A stretch of DNA of 38,698 bases from Dolichospermum sp. ST_sed8 (lineage in GTDB: Bacteria > Cyanobacteriota > Cyanobacteriia > Cyanobacteriales > Nostocaceae): positions 1-38,698 of the forward strand of contig JAKOGY010000016.1 in NCBI GenBank assembly GCA_028658405.1, in the 5' to 3' direction. Positions 16,600 to 24,462 of this stretch are shown one piece after another. The notes under the pieces are model-generated. The model did not search any database. It saw nothing but the letters and a program-made list of their open reading frames with translations, and had not been told where the DNA came from. Each line of letters starts with the position of its first letter. Within the stretch, counting starts at the first letter, position 1. The translations under genes were made by a program, and so were the position numbers.

Positions 16600-16884
16600 T
16601 TTTTTTTGTGGAGTTCTCTTACCTTATCTTTTTCTATATCGCTACCAAGTAACCGTTTTGTGGTAACTGATACTTTTGTGATTAGTTTATCGTCTTCTAG
16701 TAAACAGTAAAATGGTTTTTCATTAGGCTTAGGTTCTATTTCTTTGATTTCATCTTTATTTGAAGGACAACGTAGACCATCAAACAATGTTTTGAGCCGA
16801 AATTCCAGCTGATTCAACTGACGGCAAAACGAATTTTCCAACCTTGTTTGTCTTTGAGTTCATCTAAAAAACGGGTAGCGAAGT
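16600..16884 (-). pseudogene. Degraded gene remnant, frameshifted, unrecognised
   Basis: Two minus-strand frames join into one plausible protein. An upstream part (about 16884-16823) reads TRFLDELKDKQGWKIRFA and then stops. A downstream frame continues QLNQLEFRLKTLFDGLRCPS and later PFYCLLEDDKLITKVSVTTK, RLLGSDIEKDKVRELH, ending in repeat sequence around 16600. A frameshift near 16820 and a 3' end overwritten by repeats would explain this. I do not recognise the family. Confidence 0.45.
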
Positions 16885-17178
16885 TTATCCTTCCTCAAGC
16901 CACTTTTCATAACCACAAATCAGCAATCTTTCCTTTAAATTAGCGATCGCTTCAGATGTGGGTATATCAATTAACTGTACCCGATATACATCATTGAGAA
17001 CAACACTATAATCTTTACCGCTATAGTAAGCTACAACTTCAGCTAAATTCCTATCTGACATTTCCTCACTGAGTAATGATAAAAGCGGTAAATAATATTG
17101 TGATTCTATCCCCTTGGGAAAAGCATTTTGAATTAATTTATATGTACTTTGTAGATGTGGTGAAATAGTGATTTGCAT
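16885..17178 (-). CDS. DUF3349-like protein, copy 2
   Basis: 97 aa from ATG 17176-17178 (MQITISPHLQSTYKLIQN...). This is a close duplicate of the protein at 9191-9481, with the same helical core and a closing CGYEKWLEEG. Over 16882-17153 against 9188-9459 I count only about a dozen base differences with no gaps, so the copying is recent. The sequences differ outside that segment. It begins 2 bp after the stop of the small frame at 17181, so it may be the last gene of the Septu-side operon. Confidence 0.74.
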   Translation of the reverse strand: MQITISPHLQSTYKLIQNAFPKGIESQYYLPLLSLLSEEMSDRNLAEVVAYYSGKDYSVVLNDVYRVQLIDIPTSEAIANLKERLLICGYEKWLEEG

Positions 17179-17180
17179 GA

Positions 17181-17378
17181 TTAATTACCAGTTAAAGGAA
17201 AAGGTAGATGAATATATACATGAAAATCTACACCTTGAGCAGAAGCGGCTCTGACTGCTTTTGCATCTGCTGTGGTGGTGACAATATTTAGTTGATCACC
17301 TGTGCCTAATATAATAATATCGTTTATTCCTAATTTTCGTGTTGGTTGTAGGTTTAAAGCTCCACCCTCAGCTAACAA
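17181..17378 (-). CDS. Small ORF between ptuB and the DUF3349 gene
   Basis: 65 codons, starting at TTG 17376-17378 if it is an independent gene. The composition is protein-like: NLQPTRKLGINDIIILGTGD, then LNIVTTTADAKAVRAASAQG and a VDFHVYIHLPFPLTGN end. It is in the same frame as ptuB, directly after that gene's TAG (17400-17402), with no stop between. It could be a separately initiated gene, a C-terminal extension reached by readthrough, or the remnant of a larger gene. No ribosome-binding site is clear. I do not recognise the family. Confidence 0.5.
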   Translation of the reverse strand: MLAEGGALNLQPTRKLGINDIIILGTGDQLNIVTTTADAKAVRAASAQGVDFHVYIHLPFPLTGN

Positions 17379-17399
17379 AAAGTGTTTCTTACTTACTAG

Positions 17400-18233
17400 C
17401 TATGGTAGTTGGTGAACACGAGAAAATACAGCATATGCGGGACTAGGTGCGCTAACTTCTTTCAAAAGAGCGATCGCCCTTGGATCACGAAAATGATGAG
17501 CAAGATGGGGGAGAATATGTACAAGAGCAAAGGCACTATATTCTCGACTAGGTTGACAGTGTTCTAATAGAAGTTGAATAGCTTGGTAATTACCAGTTTG
17601 TCTAGCAATTTCTAGTAGTGCCATCATGTCGTTAACACAATCATTTCGATGATTGACTAACTCTTTTCTTGTACCACGTTGAGAGTTAAAATCAAATATA
17701 TCTTCAACGACTTGTCCCCGGGCATCAATTCCTTCAACTCTAGAACCAATTATTAAATCCCAAGAAAACCGTAGGTGTTTATTGATATCTATTTTCTTAT
17801 CTGTTGGATTAATAAGTAAGGGATTATCATCTGCATCTAATGGAAATTTTGTACCTTTATGTCCAGCATCATTACATCTTTCGCATGAGAGCAGAAGATT
17901 AGTCCATTCAAAAGTTAAGTTAATACACCGTGAATTGCTTTTTGGACAAAAGTGTTCAATATCTCCATATCCTGTAGTAGTAACTTTACTTTCACAATAA
18001 GCACACTTACCATTAAATATTTTTTCTAAATCTTCTTTTATTTCTTTATGTCTGTACTTATTTGTAATTTTTTCGACTTCTTTTTCTGCTTGTGCTAATT
18101 CTTTTGGATTGATTATTGGTTGATTTTTTAAGATTTCTAAATTAGCTAGAGCTTGTTGTAATTTATGTAACCACTTATTACCATTTCGGTTTAAAACTTT
18201 TGGTGCTTCACTGGGTCTAGATACAGGAATCAA
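17400..18233 (-). CDS. ptuB: Septu HNH endonuclease subunit (PtuB-like)
   Basis: A 277-aa HNH nuclease of the retron/Septu type. A zinc-knuckle CAYC (77-80) is followed by GDIEHFCPKS with His94 and then LLLSCERCND (Cys117, Cys120) and GHKGTKFP, the usual betabeta-alpha-metal arrangement of this family. The start ATG overlaps the ptuA stop by 4 bp (18230-18233), so the two are translationally coupled. In Septu, the HNH subunit is thought to cut nucleic acid when released or activated by the PtuA ATPase during phage infection. The nuclease motifs look complete. Confidence 0.88.
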   Translation of the reverse strand: MIPVSRPSEAPKVLNRNGNKWLHKLQQALANLEILKNQPIINPKELAQAEKEVEKITNKYRHKEIKEDLEKIFNGKCAYCESKVTTTGYGDIEHFCPKSNSRCINLTFEWTNLLLSCERCNDAGHKGTKFPLDADDNPLLINPTDKKIDINKHLRFSWDLIIGSRVEGIDARGQVVEDIFDFNSQRGTRKELVNHRNDCVNDMMALLEIARQTGNYQAIQLLLEHCQPSREYSAFALVHILPHLAHHFRDPRAIALLKEVSAPSPAYAVFSRVHQLP

Positions 18234-19585
18234 GGTAGATTCTCCTCCAAAAAAGCCTTAGTTCTAGCCTCTAAACTACCAGGTTCTGGTGGTCCACCAA
18301 TTGGCTGTGCTGTTTGCATAAATTTTCTAAGTTCATCATACTCTTGCTGATTTTCTTCAGCAAGATTGTATCTATTTCTATCTAATTCATAGAAACGTTT
18401 AATTTTATTTTGTGTAGCAGGTGAATGAGTAGACTCTAAACCGAAAGCTGGACTTCTGAGTATATAATCAGCATCATAGGCAGAAATATTTTCTACTTGT
18501 CTAACTTCTACTTCACCATCTACCAGTTCTAAACGCAGAGTAAGTGCATCTTCTCCTCCACCGGCAGCTATAAGTGGACTATGAGTAGCGATAACAAATT
18601 GTAGATTTGGAAAAATATTTTGTAACCAACCAGCAATTTGTCTTTGCCAATATGGATGAAGATGAATATCTAATTCATCAATTAAAACTACACCTGAAGC
18701 CTGAGTGGGATCTTCTAAATCAGGAAATGCTTGCATTAATCGCCAAATTAAATCTCCAGCTAAGGCTATTACACTCCGATAACCATCAGACAAACCAATA
18801 GTTGGTACTTTGCAACCATTAACTAAAAATTTGATTTGACCATCAGTAGTCACTTCAGCAATTTTGGCATCTCCTGGAAGCAGACTTTCAATAACTTTTA
18901 CCCCTATATCTCGCTTTTTAATTGCTTCATTATCGCCTTTGGCAATACGAAATTCTAGGTGAACCATCCACTGTTCAAAAGAGTTTATGGGTTTGTCTTC
19001 ATCAAACTGTGTTCTAAAATTATTAGAACGTTTTGGGGAGTCTAAGCTAGGCAGTGTACTTTGGTTAATACGGTTTAATCTACGAAAAGCACCATAACCA
19101 ACTGCAAACCACCCTTTAGTATTGGAAGCAAAAGCATTAGTTCTTAACCAACTGAGAAATCGAGAATTTTCTTCAATGAGTGCAGGTTCTGTATAGGTTT
19201 CTTTGTTATCTTTACCGACTTTAATTGTTGTAGGTGTTTCCCCCGTGACAAAGTATGAATAAGAAAAAATTTTAGTGATTTGCTTTTTGCCAAAAGTACC
19301 AGCATCTACTTCATCTTGATGCAGTACAGCACTAAGTTTTCCTGGTTTAGATGAATCGCTAACCCAACCTGTAGGCCGGGGAAGTAGTTCTTTTGCTGCT
19401 TCAGGTCCGGCTAAAAGTAGTGCCAATGCCTGAAGTAATGTACTTTTTCCTACTCCGTTTTCACCTAATAATGTAATCCAAGAGCAAGGTTTGACATTTT
19501 TACTTGTTGTACTATTACGAGTAAAGAATATTTTTTCTTCTCGAAAGCACTTGATATTACTAAGCGTTATGCTTTCCACCCACAT
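18230..19585 (-). CDS. ptuA: Septu AAA/ABC-type ATPase subunit (PtuA-like)
   Basis: A 451-aa SMC/OLD-like ATPase. It opens MWVESITLSNIKCF, with Walker A GENGVGKST at 41-49, a signature-like LSDGYRS at 265-271, Walker B VVLIDELD at 299-306 followed by IHLHP, and an H-loop ATHSP (His335). No TOPRIM domain is visible, which separates it from OLD nucleases. Paired with the overlapping HNH gene it forms a complete two-gene Septu defence system by architecture. Known Septu complexes are PtuA oligomers binding PtuB, with ATP depletion relieving inhibition. Promoter signals were not identified; the RelE-type toxin gene lies 69 bp upstream on the same strand. Confidence 0.9.
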   Translation of the reverse strand: MWVESITLSNIKCFREEKIFFTRNSTTSKNVKPCSWITLLGENGVGKSTLLQALALLLAGPEAAKELLPRPTGWVSDSSKPGKLSAVLHQDEVDAGTFGKKQITKIFSYSYFVTGETPTTIKVGKDNKETYTEPALIEENSRFLSWLRTNAFASNTKGWFAVGYGAFRRLNRINQSTLPSLDSPKRSNNFRTQFDEDKPINSFEQWMVHLEFRIAKGDNEAIKKRDIGVKVIESLLPGDAKIAEVTTDGQIKFLVNGCKVPTIGLSDGYRSVIALAGDLIWRLMQAFPDLEDPTQASGVVLIDELDIHLHPYWQRQIAGWLQNIFPNLQFVIATHSPLIAAGGGEDALTLRLELVDGEVEVRQVENISAYDADYILRSPAFGLESTHSPATQNKIKRFYELDRNRYNLAEENQQEYDELRKFMQTAQPIGGPPEPGSLEARTKAFLEENLP

Positions 19586-19653
19586 TATTTATATCCTTGA
19601 GATTTTATATCAGCGGGGTATGACGTGGTATTGCTTGTCTTCATTGATTTTAT

Positions 19654-19923
19654 CTAGTAAACTTCATCATGACTACCAATATCTACAAATACAGCATTTC
19701 CATCATCAGTGAAGTAAAATATCACTCTTGCATCATAATCTATACTAAAACTCCAGGAATTTTTAAGAGTTCCTGATAATTTGTGATTTTTTAAACTGGG
19801 TTCAAAAGGATCTGCTGTAAACTGCTCTAACTTTTGCCAAAAACGTGCTTCTAAATCTAGATTACCCTTAATGCGTTTTTTAAAAGCACGTTTAAATGAA
19901 GAACTAAAACTTACAATTATCAT
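19654..19923 (-). CDS. RelE/ParE-family toxin
   Basis: About 89 aa from ATG 19921-19923 (GTG one codon earlier is possible). It has the RelE-fold order: helix SFKRAFKKRIKGN, helix ARFWQKLEQFTADPF, then LKNHKLSGTLKNSWSFSIDY and ARVIFYF plus a VFVDIGSHDEVY end. The LxGxLKxxWSxxIDYDxRV pattern is that of YafQ/RelE-like mRNA interferases. Its ATG overlaps the antitoxin stop by 1 bp. It looks intact. Confidence 0.88.
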   Translation of the reverse strand: MIIVSFSSSFKRAFKKRIKGNLDLEARFWQKLEQFTADPFEPSLKNHKLSGTLKNSWSFSIDYDARVIFYFTDDGNAVFVDIGSHDEVY

Positions 19924-20129
19924 CACTCTTCCATCAATTGTTTTAATTCATCAATATTTTTAGAAAAAGTGAGTTCACCATTTTCTTCTTCTCGCTTTGC
20001 ACTTTGCAAATTTTGGTAAATTTCCTCGCGGCGTTCTTCCCTCAAATATTGCTGCAATAACAATTGAATTTGTAACTTTTCTTCAATTGAAAAACCTTTT
20101 ATCGCTTCTACCACATCAGTAAAAATCAT
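19923..20129 (-). CDS. Antitoxin of the RelE-type pair
   Basis: 68 aa from ATG 20127-20129. A perfect AGGAGG (near 20141-20146, minus strand) lies 11 nt upstream; an alternative TTG at 20136 would be too close to it. The protein begins MIFTDVVEAIKGFSIEEKLQ and is largely helical and acidic, ending KNIDELKQLMEE. This is the pattern of small cyanobacterial antitoxins placed directly before RelE/ParE toxins. The overlap with the toxin start supports a two-gene module. Confidence 0.82.
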   Translation of the reverse strand: MIFTDVVEAIKGFSIEEKLQIQLLLQQYLREERREEIYQNLQSAKREEENGELTFSKNIDELKQLMEE

Positions 20130-20197
20130 AACTAGCAATACCTCCTGTTACTTATCTCATCTATTTAATATTTTAGCTGTATATAGGTTGAGTTGCA

Positions 20198-20235
20198 AAA
20201 ACCCAAAGCTAATAAGATATTATATTTTGGGTTTT
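20198..20235. terminator. Possible bidirectional terminator hairpin
   Basis: AAAACCCAAA (20198-20207) and TTTGGGTTTT (20226-20235) form a 10-bp stem with an 18-nt A/T loop. It sits between the 174-aa gene (ending at 20259 on the minus strand) and the antitoxin start. Either strand gives a T-rich end. Confidence 0.5.
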
Positions 20236-20258
20236 ACTACGTTTACGCCACCCTACAA

Positions 20259-20783
20259 CTAAAATTCTTTATTACATGAGTTTGAGTTATAAGGAACAGA
20301 GTTTGTTCCTGTTTTGTAGTTACCTTTAAGAAATTTGGATTCTGCATCTTTTAATAAATTGTCAGCATCTGATTTATTTAAGCCAGAACCAGCCACTAAA
20401 TAGTGCAAGCCCCGGCTGTCTGAGCAAATTTGCATATTTGTATACAATTCATTCCTTCTCCAATCCTTACCTAATGCTTGTTCAGGACGTTTTTTTAAAT
20501 CCTCTAAGTCTGTAGCTTGTCCTTCTAGAATGACAGCATAGAAGGGAATTGAAGGACTTGTAGTTGGATCATCTGGAGGCTTCGGTGTATTTGTTGTTTC
20601 CCCATTTGGCTGGACACTTATAGGACTTGTAGTTGGATCAGTCCTCGGATTCTTTTGAGACCAAGGACAAACTCCAGGCTCTAGATCCAAACATTTTCTA
20701 ACATCTGGTTCGAACAAACTAATAATCCCTAAAAAATAGTAACCCCAATACCGATTACAGCTATTTTTTGGTCTTTTGTCCAC
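20259..20783 (-). CDS. Uncharacterised protein with short hydrophobic N-terminus
   Basis: A 174-aa protein I do not recognise. Residues 13-24 (WGYYFLGIISLF) are hydrophobic and could be a weak membrane anchor or signal. A Pro/Thr/Ser linker follows, in which DPTTSP occurs twice from a DNA duplication of about 18 bp. The C-terminal ~90 residues look folded: FYAVILEGQATDLEDLKKRP, NMQICSDSRGLHYLVAGSGL, ending in a SNSCNKEF tail. Four cysteines in all could form disulfides. An extracytoplasmic location is inference. The gene sits between clpC and the RelE module. Confidence 0.55.
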   Translation of the reverse strand: MDKRPKNSCNRYWGYYFLGIISLFEPDVRKCLDLEPGVCPWSQKNPRTDPTTSPISVQPNGETTNTPKPPDDPTTSPSIPFYAVILEGQATDLEDLKKRPEQALGKDWRRNELYTNMQICSDSRGLHYLVAGSGLNKSDADNLLKDAESKFLKGNYKTGTNSVPYNSNSCNKEF

Positions 20784-20898
20784 ATGATCTATTTCCTTGA
20801 TTACCCTGGTTATAACTTTGACTCATAGCAATATATCAATATATAAATCTAAAAGATTAAATTATTGGAAAAAATAAATTTTTATGGTAATTTTTTCA

Positions 20899-20935
20899 CA
20901 AAAAAAACGGTAAAGAACCGAAATCCTCTACCGTT
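20899..20935 (-). terminator. Rho-independent terminator of clpC
   Basis: On the minus strand AACGGTA-GAGGA pairs with TTCTT-TACCGTT (7 perfect pairs plus 5 that include G-T pairs) around the loop TTTCGG, followed directly by a run of T. It starts 24 bp after the clpC stop. This is a classic intrinsic terminator. Confidence 0.88.
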
Positions 20936-20958
20936 CAATTAACAATTAAAAAACCTAA

Positions 20959-23427
20959 TTAAGACTCAACAGGAGTTAACAACTCCCGTGTTCGTTGAGA
21001 ACTAACTTGAACAATGCCATTTTCATCAACATCAACAAGAGCAGTATCGCCATCTTTGATGCGTCCAGACAGAATTTCTTCCGCCAGACTATCTTCCAAT
21101 AAGCGCATAATTGCCCGACGTAATGGCCTTGCACCGTAGCTAGGACTATAACCCTCAGTTATCAAGCGATCCTTGAAGCGGTCTGTGACTTCTAAGACAA
21201 TGCCTTTCTCCGTCAACCTACCAAACACTTCCTTCAACATGATTTCGGCAATTTGGGTAACTTCCAGCTTGTTCAACTGACGGAAGACGATAATTTCATC
21301 TAACCGGTTCAGGAACTCAGGACGGAAGTATTGCTTCAGTTCCTCATTCACCAAAGAGCGAATTCTGTTGTATTGTGTCTCAGTCGCATCTTCAGAGAAT
21401 TCAAAGCCGATACCGCTACCACCTTTTTCAATTACCTTAGAACCAATGTTGGAAGTCAAAATCAGCAAGGTGTTCTTAAAGTCCACCGTGCGACCTTTTG
21501 CGTCAGTTAAACGCCCATCTTCCAAAATTTGCAAAAGCATATTGAATACATCGGGGTGTGCTTTTTCGATTTCGTCAAACAGCACCACAGTGTAAGGACG
21601 ACGACGGACAGCTTCAGTTAACTGACCACCTTCGTTGTAGCCGACATAACCAGGAGGTGAACCAATCAATTTACTGACGGTGTGACGCTCCATGTATTCG
21701 GACATATCCAAGCGAATCATGGCTTCTTCCGCACCGAAGAAGTAGGAAGCCAAGGATTTCGCCAATTCAGTTTTACCTACCCCAGTAGGACCTGAGAAGA
21801 CAAAACTAGCAATCGGCCGATTGGGATTCTTCAACCCAACACGAGCGCGACGAATAGCGCGGGAAACAGCCTTCACAGCGTCTTCTTGACCAATCAAGCG
21901 CTGGTGTAAGGTGTCCTCCATGTGCAGCAACTTCTCGGACTCAGATTCGGTGAGTTTGTTCACCGGTACACCTGTCCAAGAAGCGACAATGTGAGCAATG
22001 TCTTCTTCTGTAACTACAGGTTCAACACCGTCACCACTAGCACCGTTACTCTTAGTTTGAGCAATAGTGCGGATTTCGGCTTTGATTTCCATTTCCCGAT
22101 CGCGCAATTCTCCAGCCCGATCAAAGTCCTGAGAACGGACTGCATCATCTTTTTCTTTTAAGATCTGCCGTAGTTCCTTGTCTAATTCCTTAGCTGCTGG
22201 GGGCAGTTGGGAATTAATCAAGCGCACCCGTGAACCGGCTTCATCCATCAAGTCAATGGCTTTATCTGGCAAAAAGCGATCGCTAATGTAACGATCAGAC
22301 AACTTCGCCGCTGCTACCAATGCTTCATCGGATATCTTCAGCTTGTGGTGTGCTTCATAGCGATCGCGCAAACCATATAAAATTTCTATTGTTTCATCAA
22401 CAGAAGGTTCACCCACCATCACAGGCTGGAAGCGTCTTTCCAACGCTGCATCCCGTTCAATGTGTTTCCGGTACTCATCCAACGTAGTCGCACCGATACA
22501 TTGCAATTCACCCCGCGCCAAAGCTGGCTTGAGGATATTTGCTGCATCAATCGCCCCTTCGGCTGCACCTGCACCAATTAAGGTGTGAACTTCGTCAATG
22601 ACCAGGATGACATTACCCGCAGAGCGGATCTCATCCATAATTTTTTTGAGACGTTCTTCAAATTCACCGCGATATTTAGTTCCCGCTACCAGTAAACCAA
22701 TATCGAGTGTCACCACACGCTTATCTTCCAAGATATCGGGGATATCCTTACTGGCGATGCGTGAAGCTAAACCTTCAGCGATGGCGGTTTTACCAACACC
22801 TGGTTCACCAATCAACACGGGATTGTTTTTAGTCCGGCGACCCAAAATTTGAATTACCCGCTCAATTTCCTTGGCGCGTCCCACCACAGGATCAAGCTTG
22901 TTATCAATGGCCATTTGGGTCAGGTTTGATCCAAACTCATCGAGAGTTGGGGTTTTAGTGCGACCAGAGGGGCCACCCGGCGTAACTTCCGCCGTTTCTC
23001 CCAACATCCGAATCACTTGGGTTCTCACCTTGGTCAAATCTACACCGAGGTTTTCTAGCACCCTGGCTGCGACACCTTCCCCTTCGCGGATCAGTCCCAA
23101 CAGCAGATGCTCGGTACCAATGTAGTTATGCCCCAATTGGCGTGCTTCTTCCAAGGATAGTTCTAAAACCCGTTTTGCCCGTGGCGTAAACGGAATTTCT
23201 ACGGCTACAAAGCCTGAACCCCGGCCTATGATTTTCTCAACTTCAATGCGAGCATCTTTAAGATTAACTCCCATTGATTTCAGCACCTTGGCGGCTACTC
23301 CTGTGCCTTCGCCAATCAGACCCAAGAGGATCTGCTCAGTTCCGACAAAGTTGTGACCTAAACGGCGGGCCTCTTCTTGGGCCAGCATGATTACCTTAAT
23401 GGCTTTTTCTGTGAAGCGTTCAAACAT
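20959..23427 (-). CDS. clpC: ATP-dependent Clp protease ATPase subunit ClpC
   Basis: ClpC unfolds proteins and feeds them to ClpP. The start is taken at [12 protein letters not shown] (ATG 23425-23427); the frame is open 16 codons further but that is not conserved. The 822-aa product has two Clp N-repeats (about 5-70 and 80-145), a first AAA+ module with Walker A GEPGVGKT 207-214 and Walker B ILVIDEVH (about 274-281), a UVR/coiled-coil linker near 415-455, and a second AAA+ module with GPTGVGKT 546-553 and the pore loop GYVGYNEGG. Full length, no defects. Two inverted repeats lie just upstream and a strong terminator follows, so it is probably monocistronic. Confidence 0.97.
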   Translation of the reverse strand: MFERFTEKAIKVIMLAQEEARRLGHNFVGTEQILLGLIGEGTGVAAKVLKSMGVNLKDARIEVEKIIGRGSGFVAVEIPFTPRAKRVLELSLEEARQLGHNYIGTEHLLLGLIREGEGVAARVLENLGVDLTKVRTQVIRMLGETAEVTPGGPSGRTKTPTLDEFGSNLTQMAIDNKLDPVVGRAKEIERVIQILGRRTKNNPVLIGEPGVGKTAIAEGLASRIASKDIPDILEDKRVVTLDIGLLVAGTKYRGEFEERLKKIMDEIRSAGNVILVIDEVHTLIGAGAAEGAIDAANILKPALARGELQCIGATTLDEYRKHIERDAALERRFQPVMVGEPSVDETIEILYGLRDRYEAHHKLKISDEALVAAAKLSDRYISDRFLPDKAIDLMDEAGSRVRLINSQLPPAAKELDKELRQILKEKDDAVRSQDFDRAGELRDREMEIKAEIRTIAQTKSNGASGDGVEPVVTEEDIAHIVASWTGVPVNKLTESESEKLLHMEDTLHQRLIGQEDAVKAVSRAIRRARVGLKNPNRPIASFVFSGPTGVGKTELAKSLASYFFGAEEAMIRLDMSEYMERHTVSKLIGSPPGYVGYNEGGQLTEAVRRRPYTVVLFDEIEKAHPDVFNMLLQILEDGRLTDAKGRTVDFKNTLLILTSNIGSKVIEKGGSGIGFEFSEDATETQYNRIRSLVNEELKQYFRPEFLNRLDEIIVFRQLNKLEVTQIAEIMLKEVFGRLTEKGIVLEVTDRFKDRLITEGYSPSYGARPLRRAIMRLLEDSLAEEILSGRIKDGDTALVDVDENGIVQVSSQRTRELLTPVES

Positions 23428-23466
23428 GGCATTTTTCCCATCACCTGCGTCGTGCCGGTACGTTGA

Positions 23467-23520
23467 TTTTAGCACAGGCTAAAATTTTGGATATCTATAT
23501 CAACAATAGTAGATATCCAA
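23467..23520. promoter_or_regulatory. Two inverted repeats in the clpC leader
   Basis: Forty to ninety-five bp upstream of the clpC ATG lie TTTTAGC-ACAG-GCTAAAA (23467-23484, perfect 7-bp stem) and TTGGATATCT...AGATATCCAA (23487-23496 and 23511-23520, perfect 10-bp arms, 14-nt gap). They could be an operator and an mRNA leader hairpin. The role is inference. Confidence 0.45.
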
Positions 23521-23807
23521 TTACGATGACACAGGTTGATGGGTTAATGAGTAGCTATTAATTAATATCTATGTAGCTAGTGTACTGAGGAGGGTAATAT
23601 TACCAGCATTTTGGGTACTAAATCTAAACAATAGACTATTGATGTGGCGATTTTAGTTAATTGTCCCAAACACAACCTAATTAGCATAGAATGTGTATCA
23701 ATGTCAATCCTATTGGCTTAATGATAAGTTTTTTTTATCAATAAAGATTTTAACAAAATATATTTTGATATAAAATCAGGTCAAAAAATTTATTTTGTCG
23801 TAACTGC
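23521..23807. other. Spacer upstream of clpC, no gene seen
   Basis: AT-rich intergenic DNA between the clpC leader repeats and the MITE. I see no ORF, tRNA or clear repeat in it. Confidence 0.6.
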
Positions 23808-23957
23808 CTAGTAGTCTGTCAAGAACTAATTGACGGGTTCATTCGTTGCCATTTTGATTCTTCCTTCTTCCTTCTTCCTTCTTCCTTCTTCCTTCGTGTC
23901 CTTCGTGCCTTCGTGGTTCGTTTCTTATCCGTCAAAATTTATTTGACAGACTACTAG
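23808..23957. mobile_element. 150-bp MITE with 29-bp terminal inverted repeats
   Basis: Left arm 23808-23836 and right arm 23929-23957 are inverted copies. The outer 15 bp (CTAGTAGTCTGTCAA / TTGACAGACTACTAG) are perfect and the inner 14 are partly matched, ending GACGG/CCGTC. TA dinucleotides at both ends suit a TA-targeting IS630/Tc1-type element. The interior contains a (TTCTTCC)5 heptamer array and no ORF. An IS630-type transposase remnant lies 27 bp to the right. Confidence 0.8.
23858..23892. repeat. Heptamer repeat (TTCTTCC)5 inside the MITE
   Basis: Five exact TTCTTCC units. The same unit occurs five times at 27961-27995 upstream of coxA. Confidence 0.93.
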
Positions 23958-23984
23958 TACACTGCGGCGTAAATAAGATGGCCA

Positions 23985-24297
23985 TTAGATAGCCAGAACT
24001 TTACCTTTATATGTCCATTTAAAAGGTTTAGCCATTGTTTGATTAAAGTAGTGAATAAATTCAAAAATGCGATTTTTTAAATCGTCCTTACTAAGAAAGT
24101 AGCTTACGAACCAAAATACTAAACCAAATTTCAATTTCGTTGAGCCAAGAAGAATGTTTAGGTGTGTAATGGAAGACAATTTTGTGTGTTGAGTCGCTCA
24201 AAAAAGCGGTTCTTGTTTTCATGGATTTGAGAATACTACTTTCACCTTTAATACCAAGGTCAATATTTAACCCTTCTTTTTCAGCGACAAGACGAAC
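23985..24297 (-). pseudogene. IS630-family transposase remnant, frameshifted
   Basis: The C-terminal third of an IS630/Tc1-mariner transposase. The upstream piece (24297-24091) reads [37 protein letters not shown] and LVRKLLS before a TAG. The rest (to TAA 23985-23987) continues in another frame as SKDDLKNRIFEFIHYFNQTM and [25 protein letters not shown] carries the DDE-end Asn/Glu block of the family. A few codons are missing at the shift, and everything upstream of RLVAE is gone. Inactive. Confidence 0.88.
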
Positions 24298-24340
24298 TTA
24301 GGAACGCAAATTTAATAACCTGCAATTCTGATTTAACGTG

Positions 24341-24375
24341 GAATGGTGCGTTACGCTGTCGCTAACACACCCTAC
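24341..24375. repeat. Half copy of the GTAGGGTG-type palindromic repeat
   Basis: The sequence is the reverse complement of 30548-30582 with one mismatch (GGTGCGTTACGCTGTCGC... to ACCCTAC). It is one arm of the dispersed repeat that is complete at 30548-30624. Confidence 0.75.
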
Positions 24376-24462
24376 TTTTGCACTTTATTTAATTCACATT
24401 CCTAGAGGTAATTCATGAATTACCTCTACTTTAATTGTACAAACAAGTTACATGAAACTTCT

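Noticed and set aside
16454-16666. Two plus-strand frames of 60-70 codons
   Set aside because: They run through inverted repeats and antisense to minus-strand relics, and nothing about them looks like a protein.
18607-18801. 64-codon plus-strand frame
   Set aside because: It lies fully antisense inside ptuA, whose motifs (Walker B, H-loop) are encoded in the same stretch.
21368-23125. Several plus-strand frames antisense to clpC
   Set aside because: They are shadows of a highly conserved coding sequence with no independent signal.
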